The notes beneath the pieces were generated by a model. It was given only the letters and a program-made list of their open reading frames with translations, was not told where the DNA came from and made no database searches. Both the position numbers and the translations under genes were made by a program. Below are positions 26,391 to 34,021 of a stretch of DNA of 64,000 nucleotides, in pieces. Each line of letters opens with the position of its first letter. Within the stretch, counting starts at the first letter, position 1. The stretch is from CAKVLS01 sp045534265 (lineage in GTDB: Bacteria; Bacillota; Clostridia; Christensenellales; UBA1242). The stretch lies in contig JAZSJH010000007.1 in NCBI GenBank assembly GCA_045534265.1, positions 183,643 through 247,642 on the forward strand, read 5' to 3'.

Positions 26391-26419
26391 AAAAGCAAGG
26401 ATAGATTCCTTGCTTTTTT
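26391..26419. terminator. Bidirectional terminator
   Basis: Arms AAAAGCAAGGA (26391-26401) and TCCTTGCTTTT (26407-26417) with a 5-nt loop, between the convergent TIR and dnaC genes. T runs are present on both strands. Confidence 0.85.
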
Positions 26420-26430
26420 GGTTATATGAG

Positions 26431-27369
26431 TTATTTTTTTAGTTTTATTCTAAGGTCGCCTTTTTCAAAGTTTATCTTTAGGCAATTTTGTTTGTTAAAT
26501 AATCTACTAAATATTCTTTCGCCGTATCTATCAATGATTCCGTCTGGGGATAGGTTGGTTGTGATAATAGTGCTGCGGTCGTTGATAATGCGTTCGTTAA
26601 GAATAAGATATAAATATTCTTTTGTTACATTTTTAAGGACAGGTTCTGTGCCAAGGTCATCAATGATTAGTACTGGGCAGTTGATATAACCTTCTAAGAT
26701 ATTATCTTTGCTTTCATCAAATGTTGTATGATATTTTAGCATCAAATTATTTAGATTAAATGCTGTAACAAAATTTACCACAACTTGTTTGTCGATAAGG
26801 GCATTTGCTATACATTCTGTAAGATAAGTCTTTCCGCCGCCGGCAGGTCCTACAAAAACAAAGTTTTTATATTTTGAAGTAGGGAATTTATCTACCCAAG
26901 TATTTAGTGTTTTGTATTCTTTGGCAAGGTTGTTATCTTCCAAAAACTTTTGGTTGCAAGATTTGAATGTATGTGTTTTATCTATGTTAAGTCCCAAGCC
27001 TTCGGTTAAAAGGTTGTTTATCTCCATATCAAGGCAAGAACAATACTTGCCGTTTACAATTCCTGTGTCGTTGCATTTTTTGCAGGTGTATTGTGGAATA
27101 AAATCACTTTCTTGCATATTTAGAGTTTTAAGAAGTTGAGCCCTTTCTTTTTTCAAAACTTTCAAAAGCTCATTTTCGGTCTTTGTGTCTTCGCCGTTAA
27201 ACTCTTTTTTTGCTATTTGAAACTCAAGGTTGTCTATATTTCTTGCGTTTGTATCAAAAGCTACATTTTGCTTTGCTTTAGCAAGGTTTTGAGAAGCTAT
27301 TGTTTCTGCGTTTTGTTTGTTTTGGGCTATTTTTGCTTTTGCTTTTTGTGTTATTTGAGATTTGTTCAT
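26431..27369 (-). CDS. dnaC: DnaC/DnaI-type replicative helicase loader
   Basis: 312 residues. An N-terminal helical part precedes a zinc-binding knuckle (Cys96, Cys99, Cys110, Cys112). An AAA+ ATPase domain follows with Walker A GPAGGGKT (174-181), Walker B VLIIDDLG, and an arginine-rich tail motif (DRYGERIFSRLF). The family loads the replicative helicase onto DNA. The start overlaps the stop of the upstream DnaD-like gene (TAATG), which supports coupled translation and a joint role in replication initiation. In other Firmicutes this pair often travels together. Confidence 0.9.
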   Translation of the reverse strand: MNKSQITQKAKAKIAQNKQNAETIASQNLAKAKQNVAFDTNARNIDNLEFQIAKKEFNGEDTKTENELLKVLKKERAQLLKTLNMQESDFIPQYTCKKCNDTGIVNGKYCSCLDMEINNLLTEGLGLNIDKTHTFKSCNQKFLEDNNLAKEYKTLNTWVDKFPTSKYKNFVFVGPAGGGKTYLTECIANALIDKQVVVNFVTAFNLNNLMLKYHTTFDESKDNILEGYINCPVLIIDDLGTEPVLKNVTKEYLYLILNERIINDRSTIITTNLSPDGIIDRYGERIFSRLFNKQNCLKINFEKGDLRIKLKK

Positions 27370-28823
27370 TAGATTTCCACCTCATCTAAGTTATCAAACA
27401 AAGAATTTAGTTCTTCTGTTGTATAGCTTCTTGTCATAACTTTATTGTCTGCCTTTGCAGTAGTTGTTTGAGTTGGGGTAGACTTATACGCTTTTGCGTC
27501 CGCAAGAGTTTTGACATCAGCATTATGCCAAGTTGACAAAATTTGATTTAGATATTGCATAGGGCTAGATTTGCCTTTTGCAAGAGTTATTGCGTAGTCA
27601 ATTACGTCTTTTGGCATCTTCCAAGAATTTGTCCATGTGTTGTACATATCTCTGTCATAGCTATTAACTTTACGCTCGATAGCAAGGCTTGTCAAAATTT
27701 CTTTGATTTCGTTATCTTGAGAAAGTTTGTCATTTAGATATTGAACGATACCGTTTAGAGTTGTATAGCCTAGTTTGTAGAATTTGCTTATTGTATTATC
27801 AAGGCCATCTAGCGTTCTTATATTGTTTTTGAAACAAAAGTTTGCTATTTGAATTAATGTTTCGTCATTGTAGCCTTTTTTAATCCAGTTTAGGATATAG
27901 GTATCGATAATGTTTTCAACATTTTCGTAATATAATCCCATTGCCTTGTTGATTTGTTTAGCTAAAGATATAAGGGCGGTTTTGTTTGACTCGTATTCTT
28001 CTATCTCTAGTATGCTAAATAGCTTTTGTTCATAATATTTTGTAAGGGTTGTGTCTAGTCTTTCAAAACCATTTTTGGTAGTTGTTTTTGATATTTGTTT
28101 TGCAACGTACAAAATAGTTCCTAGTTCAAAGCCAAGTTCTTTTGTCCATTTGATATACAAACCTTGGTGGTCGTAAGAAAGATTGCCTCTAAATTTTAGG
28201 GCTTTTGCCACTTCCGCACCATCTGACAAGATATTGTTTAGTTCTTGAATTTTTTCTTCAACTTTTTCAGTTGTCAAAATGCCTTTTTGAGCCCAGTTTC
28301 TAGCGACAGTCAAAATATATTGATAACCAATGTCTTCGCCTTTTGATTGAGTACAATATTTCATAATCATAAGTAGGGCATTTGGTTCGAAAGATAATTT
28401 TTCAATCAAAGTGATGTATTCGTTAATCTCGTTAGTACTAACTGGTCTTGACAAAATTTCTTGAGCAGAAAGCGAAAAAGAAGAGTACTTTGAAACATTG
28501 AATTTTTTCAAATTTTTGCAAGCATTCTTTACAGGTAAATATCTAACTTCAATTTCTGGCTCTAGACGAAGTACTTTAACTAAGTTTTGGTCTTCCCAAT
28601 AAAGGAAGGCAGACTCTATGTCTTCTTTTGACATATTAAGAACCTTTTCAAAATTTTCGATAGTATTGTCGCTTTCGGTGTTGCCGTAGCATTTAGCCAA
28701 GCCAAAAAGATAAACCTTAAGGCAATATTCTGGCGCATAAGGAACATAATCGTTCAAAAACATATAGTCAAGAACTATAGATGTGTCGGCAACAAATCCT
28801 GTTGAAAATTTACAAAAAGCCAT
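27369..28823 (-). CDS. DnaD-domain replication protein
   Basis: 484 residues. The N-terminus (FSTGFVADTSIVLDYMFLNDYVPYAPEY) and the next winged-helix-like segment (ENFEKVLNMSKEDIESAFLYWEDQNLV) match DnaD-like proteins. Repeated helical DnaB_2/DnaD modules follow (for example IDTYILNWIKKGYNDETLIQIANFC and the Y-x3-YNTWTNSW-like C-terminal module). Such proteins bring helicase and loader to origin DNA. It is longer than B. subtilis DnaD (about 230 residues) and nearer in size to DnaB/DnaD fusions. AAGGAG precedes the ATG. It is transcribed ahead of dnaC. Confidence 0.82.
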   Translation of the reverse strand: MAFCKFSTGFVADTSIVLDYMFLNDYVPYAPEYCLKVYLFGLAKCYGNTESDNTIENFEKVLNMSKEDIESAFLYWEDQNLVKVLRLEPEIEVRYLPVKNACKNLKKFNVSKYSSFSLSAQEILSRPVSTNEINEYITLIEKLSFEPNALLMIMKYCTQSKGEDIGYQYILTVARNWAQKGILTTEKVEEKIQELNNILSDGAEVAKALKFRGNLSYDHQGLYIKWTKELGFELGTILYVAKQISKTTTKNGFERLDTTLTKYYEQKLFSILEIEEYESNKTALISLAKQINKAMGLYYENVENIIDTYILNWIKKGYNDETLIQIANFCFKNNIRTLDGLDNTISKFYKLGYTTLNGIVQYLNDKLSQDNEIKEILTSLAIERKVNSYDRDMYNTWTNSWKMPKDVIDYAITLAKGKSSPMQYLNQILSTWHNADVKTLADAKAYKSTPTQTTTAKADNKVMTRSYTTEELNSLFDNLDEVEI

Positions 28824-28916
28824 TTTTAATTTCTCCTTGCATCAAGTGTAACACAAAACACGCTCAAATATCAATAAAAATGTCAACTTTTTGCAAATTC
28901 AAAAAATAGCTTTTTA

Positions 28917-28950
28917 TTGACAAATATACTTGTAAATGTTAGTATATAAT
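28917..28950 (+). promoter_or_regulatory. Probable promoter of the 28982-30884 operon
   Basis: TTGACA (28917-28922) with TAGTAT 17 nt later (28940-28945). A better TATAAT at 28945-28950 would leave a 22-nt spacer. On the other strand, a TTGACA (28886-28881) may serve the DnaD-like gene. The 158-bp gap is a divergent promoter region. Confidence 0.45.
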
Positions 28951-28981
28951 AACAAATATATTCAAGTAAAGGAGGCAACTG

Positions 28982-29899
28982 ATGAAATCTAAACTTATTC
29001 GTATACTTATAGTTTTTTGTTTTGTAGGTATGGTAGTTTTTGGCGTGGTTGTCTTTTTAACCAATTTTAATGTCGAATCAAAGGTTTATAGTGAGATAAC
29101 AACTATAAAAAATAATGCAAAATTTGATTCTTTATACAAGAGTGCAAACTCTGTTCAGTCTACATATACATCTTCTTCTGTCTGTCCATATGTTGACTTT
29201 GCAAATGATGCAATTAAGTACCTAAACGAAGGTATTGATTACTACTTGTATTATTTCCAAGATATGTCTGGTATGAATAAAAAAGAAAAAGATAAAATTG
29301 TAAAGGCATACAAAGCATATATTGAAAAAATAAATGATGCAAAAGCAACTTTGGTAAAATATGAGAGTTTTGAGAGTAAGCAAAACCCAACAGCAAACGA
29401 CCAAAAGAATGTGGCTGCATCTAGCGCAAGATTTGCTATGGATTATTTAACAGCTTTTTCAAAGGGTTATGAAGTTTTTGTATTATTGCAAGACACTGTA
29501 GACCAAAAAGTTTTTGACGGTAACATGTACAAGAGCTTTACACAAATCAAATACGAAATGGCTGCCAACTTTGTAAATAATAGCGTAAACAAAGTTGTTG
29601 GTCTTTTGGAATCAAAAGCTCAAACAGGCAACCAATTAACTTATGCTAGTCCTTATTCTTTGACTAGTACAAAAAATCCAAAAAACTTTAGCTTAATATA
29701 TGACTATAGCAAATTGACAGATGGTTATGAATTTAGAGAACAAAACCACGCAAAATTTGTTTCAAACTATAACAAAATAAGCAATCCAAGAGCGTTTTTG
29801 ACAGATAGTACCACATACGCTGCCGAAAACAGTGGTGAAAGCACATATTGTACAGCAATAAAAACATTCCTTTCATCAACTTACGGAATAATGATATAG
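28982..29899 (+). CDS. Exported or membrane-anchored protein of unknown function
   Basis: 305 residues. An N-terminal hydrophobic segment (about 5-27) follows KSKLIR, with no clear cleavage site and no lipobox. The rest is largely helical and rich in Lys, Tyr, Ser and Asn (for example MNKKEKDKIVKAYKAYIEKI). I do not recognise the family. AAAGGAGG (28968-28975) is 6 nt before the ATG, a very strong site. It is followed 13 nt later by a lipoprotein gene of similar size and helical make-up, so the two probably act together at the cell envelope. Confidence 0.7.
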   Translation: MKSKLIRILIVFCFVGMVVFGVVVFLTNFNVESKVYSEITTIKNNAKFDSLYKSANSVQSTYTSSSVCPYVDFANDAIKYLNEGIDYYLYYFQDMSGMNKKEKDKIVKAYKAYIEKINDAKATLVKYESFESKQNPTANDQKNVAASSARFAMDYLTAFSKGYEVFVLLQDTVDQKVFDGNMYKSFTQIKYEMAANFVNNSVNKVVGLLESKAQTGNQLTYASPYSLTSTKNPKNFSLIYDYSKLTDGYEFREQNHAKFVSNYNKISNPRAFLTDSTTYAAENSGESTYCTAIKTFLSSTYGIMI

Positions 29900-29912
29900 G
29901 GGGCATGTGCAA

Positions 29913-30884
29913 ATGAAAAGATTTTTTAGTGTTTTTGCTATACTTTTAGTAGTATGCCTTGTTCCTTTTGCATTTTTGGGTTGTGAAAGCAACAAAACAG
30001 CAAGCCAAGTTGCAGATGCTTATTCTAATTTGCAACAAACTCAAAGCGACTTTTTTGATCCAACAACTAGAGTTTTTGAAGTAAAGTTTACTGCAAGCAA
30101 CATAAAATCTAGTATGAATGTTTCATCATCTAAGATATATTCTCTAGGTAAGGTATATTTGCCAATGCTACATACATCAATGGCTTTTGTTAATAGCAAG
30201 GCAAAAACTTTCAAAGATTGCCTTGATAAGTTTAGCCAAGATGAGATTAATGAAGTTTATAATGGCTTGAAAGATTTTGAAGGGGCATTAGAAGTTTTTG
30301 CTAATTCTAAGAAAAGTTTTGAAAGCGTAAATAGCGCAACAGGAACAGGTTATTCTTCATTTATTGGAACAATGCAAACCTTGATTGACGCTGCTCAAAG
30401 ATTTAACCTTGCTTTTTATAACGCATACTACAACAATATATATAAAGCTCAAACTGAGTTCAAAAACAATGACGGAATGAAAGTGGAAGCTATAGGTGGA
30501 AAACTTTATGTTGCGTATGTTTTGAACAATCACTATACAAAACATTATGTGTGGTCTGCAACCAACAATATAAATGATTTTTTGGGTAAAAGCTCATATC
30601 TTAGTGGTTGTATTGATATTCTAAACAATGAAGTTGTATCAACTTATGCTCCATCAGACGAAGCAACGCTTGTTGCTTTGAGAGAAAACCATGATTCATT
30701 TTTGCTAGACCTAAAGCGAGCAATTTCTAATATGAAAGACCTTCCTTATAAAGAAATTTATCAAGGTTCAAAAGATGTAAGCGATCTAGAACAAAAGTTG
30801 CAAGATGCTTACAACCAAGTTGAAAATTTTATGGAAGCTAGGTATTTGCCAATATTTAATGCTGCAACTTTGCTTTCAGCATAA
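29913..30884 (+). CDS. Lipoprotein of unknown function
   Basis: About 323 residues. A lipoprotein signal peptide ends in AFLGC with Cys24 as the lipidation site. AGGGGG (29898-29903) is 9 nt from ATG 29913; the GTG at 29907 is less likely to be the start. The mature part is predicted helical (for example QDEINEVYNGLKDFEGALEV and KDVSDLEQKLQDAYNQVENF). It shares this style with the preceding gene and may be a distant paralogue. It is the last gene of its operon; a hairpin with a T tract lies just downstream. Confidence 0.75.
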   Translation: MKRFFSVFAILLVVCLVPFAFLGCESNKTASQVADAYSNLQQTQSDFFDPTTRVFEVKFTASNIKSSMNVSSSKIYSLGKVYLPMLHTSMAFVNSKAKTFKDCLDKFSQDEINEVYNGLKDFEGALEVFANSKKSFESVNSATGTGYSSFIGTMQTLIDAAQRFNLAFYNAYYNNIYKAQTEFKNNDGMKVEAIGGKLYVAYVLNNHYTKHYVWSATNNINDFLGKSSYLSGCIDILNNEVVSTYAPSDEATLVALRENHDSFLLDLKRAISNMKDLPYKEIYQGSKDVSDLEQKLQDAYNQVENFMEARYLPIFNAATLLSA

Positions 30885-30892
30885 AACAATGC

Positions 30893-30921
30893 TTGCCAAA
30901 AAATAAACAAAAGTATATAAT
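30893..30921 (+). promoter_or_regulatory. gltX promoter
   Basis: TTGCCA (30893-30898), exactly 17 nt, then TATAAT (30916-30921). The expected transcription start (about 30928) falls inside the left arm of the terminator hairpin at 30923-30955. Confidence 0.65.
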
Positions 30922-30922
30922 T

Positions 30923-30955
30923 GAAACGAGTGACAAAAAGCTCGTTTCTTTTTTT
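30923..30955 (+). terminator. Intrinsic terminator between the lipoprotein gene and gltX
   Basis: Arms GAAACGAG (30923-30930) and CTCGTTTC (30941-30948), a 10-nt loop, and seven T (30949-30955). The gltX ribosome binding site AAGGAG begins at 30956, right after the T tract. Confidence 0.8.
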
Positions 30956-30967
30956 AAGGAGAATTAT

Positions 30968-32647
30968 ATGGACTATAAAAAACTTGCGGATATCTTGTAT
31001 CCAAACGCAACAAAAACAATCGATTATTATATCTCAAAATACCCAAAGAGAAAACTAGATGAAAATTGCGAAGTTGTAAGACTAGCTCCTAGTCCAACAG
31101 GTTATCTTCATACTGGGCATTTGTATAGTGCACTTCTTAGCAGAAGTTTGTCTAGCGCAACTGATGGAGTATTTTATCTAAGACTTGAAGACACCGACCA
31201 AAAGAGAGAAATCGAAAACGCAGGAACAATAGCTTATAATGTTCTTTGCAGATATGGTCTTGTTCCTGACGAAGGTTATCGTGGAGATGAGCTTGAACAA
31301 GTAGGTGAATATGGTGATTATATCCAATCACATAGACTAGAAATATATGATACTTTTGCAAAACACCTTGTTTCTATCGGCAGAGCATTCCCTTGTTTCT
31401 GTGAAAAATCAGAAGGCAAAGAAGATGTTTTGGCAAGACGTAACGAACAACTAGAAAATAGCGACATTATCGAAGAAAAAGACCCTTGCAGAAACTTGAC
31501 TTTAGAAGAAATTGAAAACAATATCAAAGAGGGTAAAGCTTGGGCATTAAGACTTTTGTCTCAAGGCAACCCAGAAAAAACATTTAGATTCAAAGACAGC
31601 ATCAAAGGCGATAGAGAAGTAAGAGAAAACTGCAAAGATATCGTCCTTGTAAAAAGCAATGGTATTCCGCCATATAGCTTTGCACATATTGTAGATGATA
31701 CATTGATGGGAACAACAACTGTTGTAAGGGGCGAAGAGTGGTATCCATCACTTTCTGCTCATATCGAAGGTTTCAAAGCCTTTGGTTTTGAACCACCAAA
31801 ATATGCTCATACACCTGTTATTTGTAAAATTGATGAAGCAACTGGAAATAAAAGAAAATTAAGTAAGAGAAAAGACCCAGAAGCAGATGCAAGATACTTT
31901 TTGCAAGTAGGTTTTCCTACAGAATCTATAATGGAATATCTTATGAATCTTCTTAATAGTGATTTTGAAAACTGGCGTGCTCAAAATCCAGTACTTCCTT
32001 ATACAGAATTTAAGTTTGCCGTAGAAAAAATAGGCAGCAACAATCCTATGTTTGATATGGTAAAACTAGAAGATGTTTCAAAAAATATTATTTCTCACTA
32101 TAGCCCAGAAAAAGTTGCTGACTGCACACTTGCTTGGGCAGAAGAATTTGACAAAGAGTTTTTTGATATTATCAAAGACAAAAGAGATTTCTTAATTGGC
32201 TTGTTTAGTATAGATAGAGTGGATACTGCAAAACCAAGAAAAGATATTGCAAAATGGTCAGATGTAAAAACTCTTTACAGCTATATGTTTGAAGAAACAA
32301 TAAAACTAGAAAAGGCAGAAGACTATGACTTTGCAGAAAATATTGCAAAAGAAGATGTCGTTGCAATTTTGGCCGAATACGCAAAAATCTATGATGAAAA
32401 TGATGAAAAACAAGTTTGGTTTGACAAAATCAAATCTATTTGTGAGCCTTTGGGATTTTCTGCCGATATGAAGGCGTATAAGAAAAACCCACAAGACTTC
32501 AAAGGCAGTGTTGCTGATGTTAGCGGTGTAATTAGAGTTGCTATTACAGGTCGCAGAATGAGCCCAGACCTTTATTATGTAAAGAAACTACTTGGAAGTA
32601 ATGAAGTACAAAATAGATTAAACAACGCAATTAACGCCGTTAAATAA
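30968..32647 (+). CDS. gltX: Glutamate-tRNA ligase
   Basis: Class I aminoacyl-tRNA synthetase that charges tRNA-Glu. The ATP-binding motifs are present: HTGH (48-51, the HIGH motif, within APSPTGYLHTGHLYSALLS) and KLSKR (near residue 298). FYLRLEDTDQKRE is the GluRS signature. AAGGAG (30956-30961) is 6 nt from ATG 30968, so longer open-frame starts are rejected. At about 559 residues it is longer than the usual ~480-500 and carries an N-terminal extension (MDYKKLADILYPNATKTIDY), a form I associate with some Clostridia. It is likely transcribed alone from its own promoter, with a terminator on each side. Confidence 0.93.
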   Translation: MDYKKLADILYPNATKTIDYYISKYPKRKLDENCEVVRLAPSPTGYLHTGHLYSALLSRSLSSATDGVFYLRLEDTDQKREIENAGTIAYNVLCRYGLVPDEGYRGDELEQVGEYGDYIQSHRLEIYDTFAKHLVSIGRAFPCFCEKSEGKEDVLARRNEQLENSDIIEEKDPCRNLTLEEIENNIKEGKAWALRLLSQGNPEKTFRFKDSIKGDREVRENCKDIVLVKSNGIPPYSFAHIVDDTLMGTTTVVRGEEWYPSLSAHIEGFKAFGFEPPKYAHTPVICKIDEATGNKRKLSKRKDPEADARYFLQVGFPTESIMEYLMNLLNSDFENWRAQNPVLPYTEFKFAVEKIGSNNPMFDMVKLEDVSKNIISHYSPEKVADCTLAWAEEFDKEFFDIIKDKRDFLIGLFSIDRVDTAKPRKDIAKWSDVKTLYSYMFEETIKLEKAEDYDFAENIAKEDVVAILAEYAKIYDENDEKQVWFDKIKSICEPLGFSADMKAYKKNPQDFKGSVADVSGVIRVAITGRRMSPDLYYVKKLLGSNEVQNRLNNAINAVK

Positions 32648-32683
32648 GGCTTGCAGAAGTTAAAACTTTATATCAAAAAACAA

Positions 32684-32716
32684 AAAATCACCCCAAAAAG
32701 TGGGTGATTTTTATTT
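32684..32716 (+). terminator. Intrinsic terminator after gltX
   Basis: Arms ATCACCC (32687-32693) and GGGTGAT (32702-32708), extended by flanking A/T, then a T-rich tail. Confidence 0.85.
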
Positions 32717-32759
32717 TTATAAAAATTTTCAAAAAAGTAAAAAAAATGTAAAAAAATTA

Positions 32760-32788
32760 TTGACAATACTTTTTATAAGTGTTATTAT
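32760..32788 (+). promoter_or_regulatory. Promoter of the tRNA-Ala/tRNA-Ile unit
   Basis: TTGACA (32760-32765), 17 nt, TATTAT (32783-32788). A TATAAT overlaps just downstream (32786-32791). The tRNA begins 18 nt past the first -10. Confidence 0.7.
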
Positions 32789-32805
32789 AATAGAGCATTT
32801 GTTAT

Positions 32806-32882
32806 GGGGGTATAGCTCAGCTGGCTAGAGCGCCTGCCTTGCAAGCAGGAGGTCATCGGTTCGATTCCGATTATCTCCACCA
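32806..32882 (+). tRNA. tRNA-Ala (anticodon TGC)
   Basis: 77 nt with encoded CCA. Acceptor GGGGGTA pairs with TATCTCC. The D arm starts TAGCTCAGC. The anticodon loop CTTGCAA gives TGC. The T loop is GTTCGATTC. Confidence 0.95.
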
Positions 32883-32946
32883 TTAATGCAAAGACATGAG
32901 TTTCAAATCTCGAACGAAAATTGTTTACAAGGCGTAGCCTTAATAT

Positions 32947-33023
32947 AGGAATGTAGCTCAGCCGGTTAGAGCACCACCCTGATAAGGTGGGGGTCGGTGG
33001 TTCGAGTCCACTCATTCCTACCA
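32947..33023 (+). tRNA. tRNA-Ile (anticodon GAT)
   Basis: 77 nt with encoded CCA. Acceptor AGGAATG pairs with CATTCCT. The anticodon loop CTGATAA gives GAT. It lies 64 nt after tRNA-Ala, most likely on the same transcript. Confidence 0.95.
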
Positions 33024-33027
33024 AATT

Positions 33028-33053
33028 GCCACTTCATACGGAGTGGCTTTTTT
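33028..33053 (+). terminator. Intrinsic terminator after tRNA-Ile
   Basis: Arms GCCACT (33028-33033) and AGTGGC (33042-33047), then six T. Confidence 0.85.
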
Positions 33054-33205
33054 CTTGTCTTTTTTACTTTTTTGGTTGTTAATAATTGTCGCAAGGGGGA
33101 CACTATTATTTTTAATATTTTTGGATTTATTATGTAAAAAATGATTGCTATTTTATAATTATTTTGTTATATTTTGGATATAAATATTTATTTAGGGGTG
33201 TTACT

Positions 33206-33976
33206 ATGGAATTATGGACTAAACAGCATTTGATAACATTATTGCCGGCTACTATTGTTATGATAGGTGTTGCAATTTTGCTTGCATATTTGTTTAGAAA
33301 TAAAGATGAAAAAATAAAAATGATACCTATTCAAGTTATTGCCGTTTTGATTGTTTTGCTTGAAATAGGAAAGCAAGTTGTTTCTTTGGTTAAAGGTTAT
33401 GATTTATATCACATACCTTTGCATTTTTGCAGTTTGTTTATTTTCTTTTTACCTTTGTTTGCTTTTTACAAAGGCAAAGGCAGTGAATTTATTAGTTCAT
33501 TTACAGTAACTGCTTGTACTATGATGGCTTTGTTATTCCTTGTTTATCCAAATATCATTTATTCAGGGGACAATGTTATACATTTCTTCAAAGACTATTT
33601 TAGCTTCCATACTGTTATGTTCCATAACTTGGTATTATTTGCTTTTATTTTGATAATTGCTCTAAAACTTTACAAATTTAATACCAAAAAGGACATTATT
33701 AGTTTGGTGGTTGGATTTTTGTCTTACTGCATCATAGCTGCCGCTATGGCTCAAATTTTGAAGACAAACTTCAATAATTTCTATCAATGTAATATTCCAC
33801 CTATTGCTGCCGTTGTTGACAATATCAAAGCAAGCATTGGTGTTGCTCTTGGACAAATTATATATGTTGTAATAGTTATTATAGTTAATATGGCTGTTGC
33901 ATTCTTGTCTTATGGATTAGTAAGACTATATGACAAAATTTATCAAAAGATAAAAAGCAATAAGCAAAAAGATTAA
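33206..33976 (+). CDS. YwaF/TMEM164-like integral membrane protein
   Basis: 256 residues from ATG 33206, which has AGGGG 7 nt upstream; the longer frame from 33164 lacks a site. I count six or seven hydrophobic segments. The motif HIPLHFCSLFIFFLPL resembles the conserved His-x-Pro-Leu-His-x-Cys signature of the YwaF (TIGR02206)/TMEM164 family. Bacterial members have no settled function, so none is assigned. The gene is monocistronic, with tRNA genes before it and a shared convergent terminator after it. Confidence 0.6.
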   Translation: MELWTKQHLITLLPATIVMIGVAILLAYLFRNKDEKIKMIPIQVIAVLIVLLEIGKQVVSLVKGYDLYHIPLHFCSLFIFFLPLFAFYKGKGSEFISSFTVTACTMMALLFLVYPNIIYSGDNVIHFFKDYFSFHTVMFHNLVLFAFILIIALKLYKFNTKKDIISLVVGFLSYCIIAAAMAQILKTNFNNFYQCNIPPIAAVVDNIKASIGVALGQIIYVVIVIIVNMAVAFLSYGLVRLYDKIYQKIKSNKQKD

Positions 33977-33993
33977 TCATATAAAACAAAAAG

Positions 33994-34020
33994 AAAGACA
34001 CTTGATTAAAGTGTCTTTTT
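33994..34020. terminator. Bidirectional terminator
   Basis: Arms AAAGACACTT (33994-34003) and AAGTGTCTTT (34009-34018) with loop GATTA, between the convergent genes ending at 33976 and 34022. Confidence 0.85.
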
Positions 34021-34021
34021 T

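Noticed and set aside
32785..33024. Minus-strand open frame of 79 codons across the tRNA-Ala and tRNA-Ile genes
   Set aside because: It is antisense to two clear tRNAs, and its product (SGLEPPTPTLSGWCSNRLSY) is a well-known artefact of translating tRNA genes.
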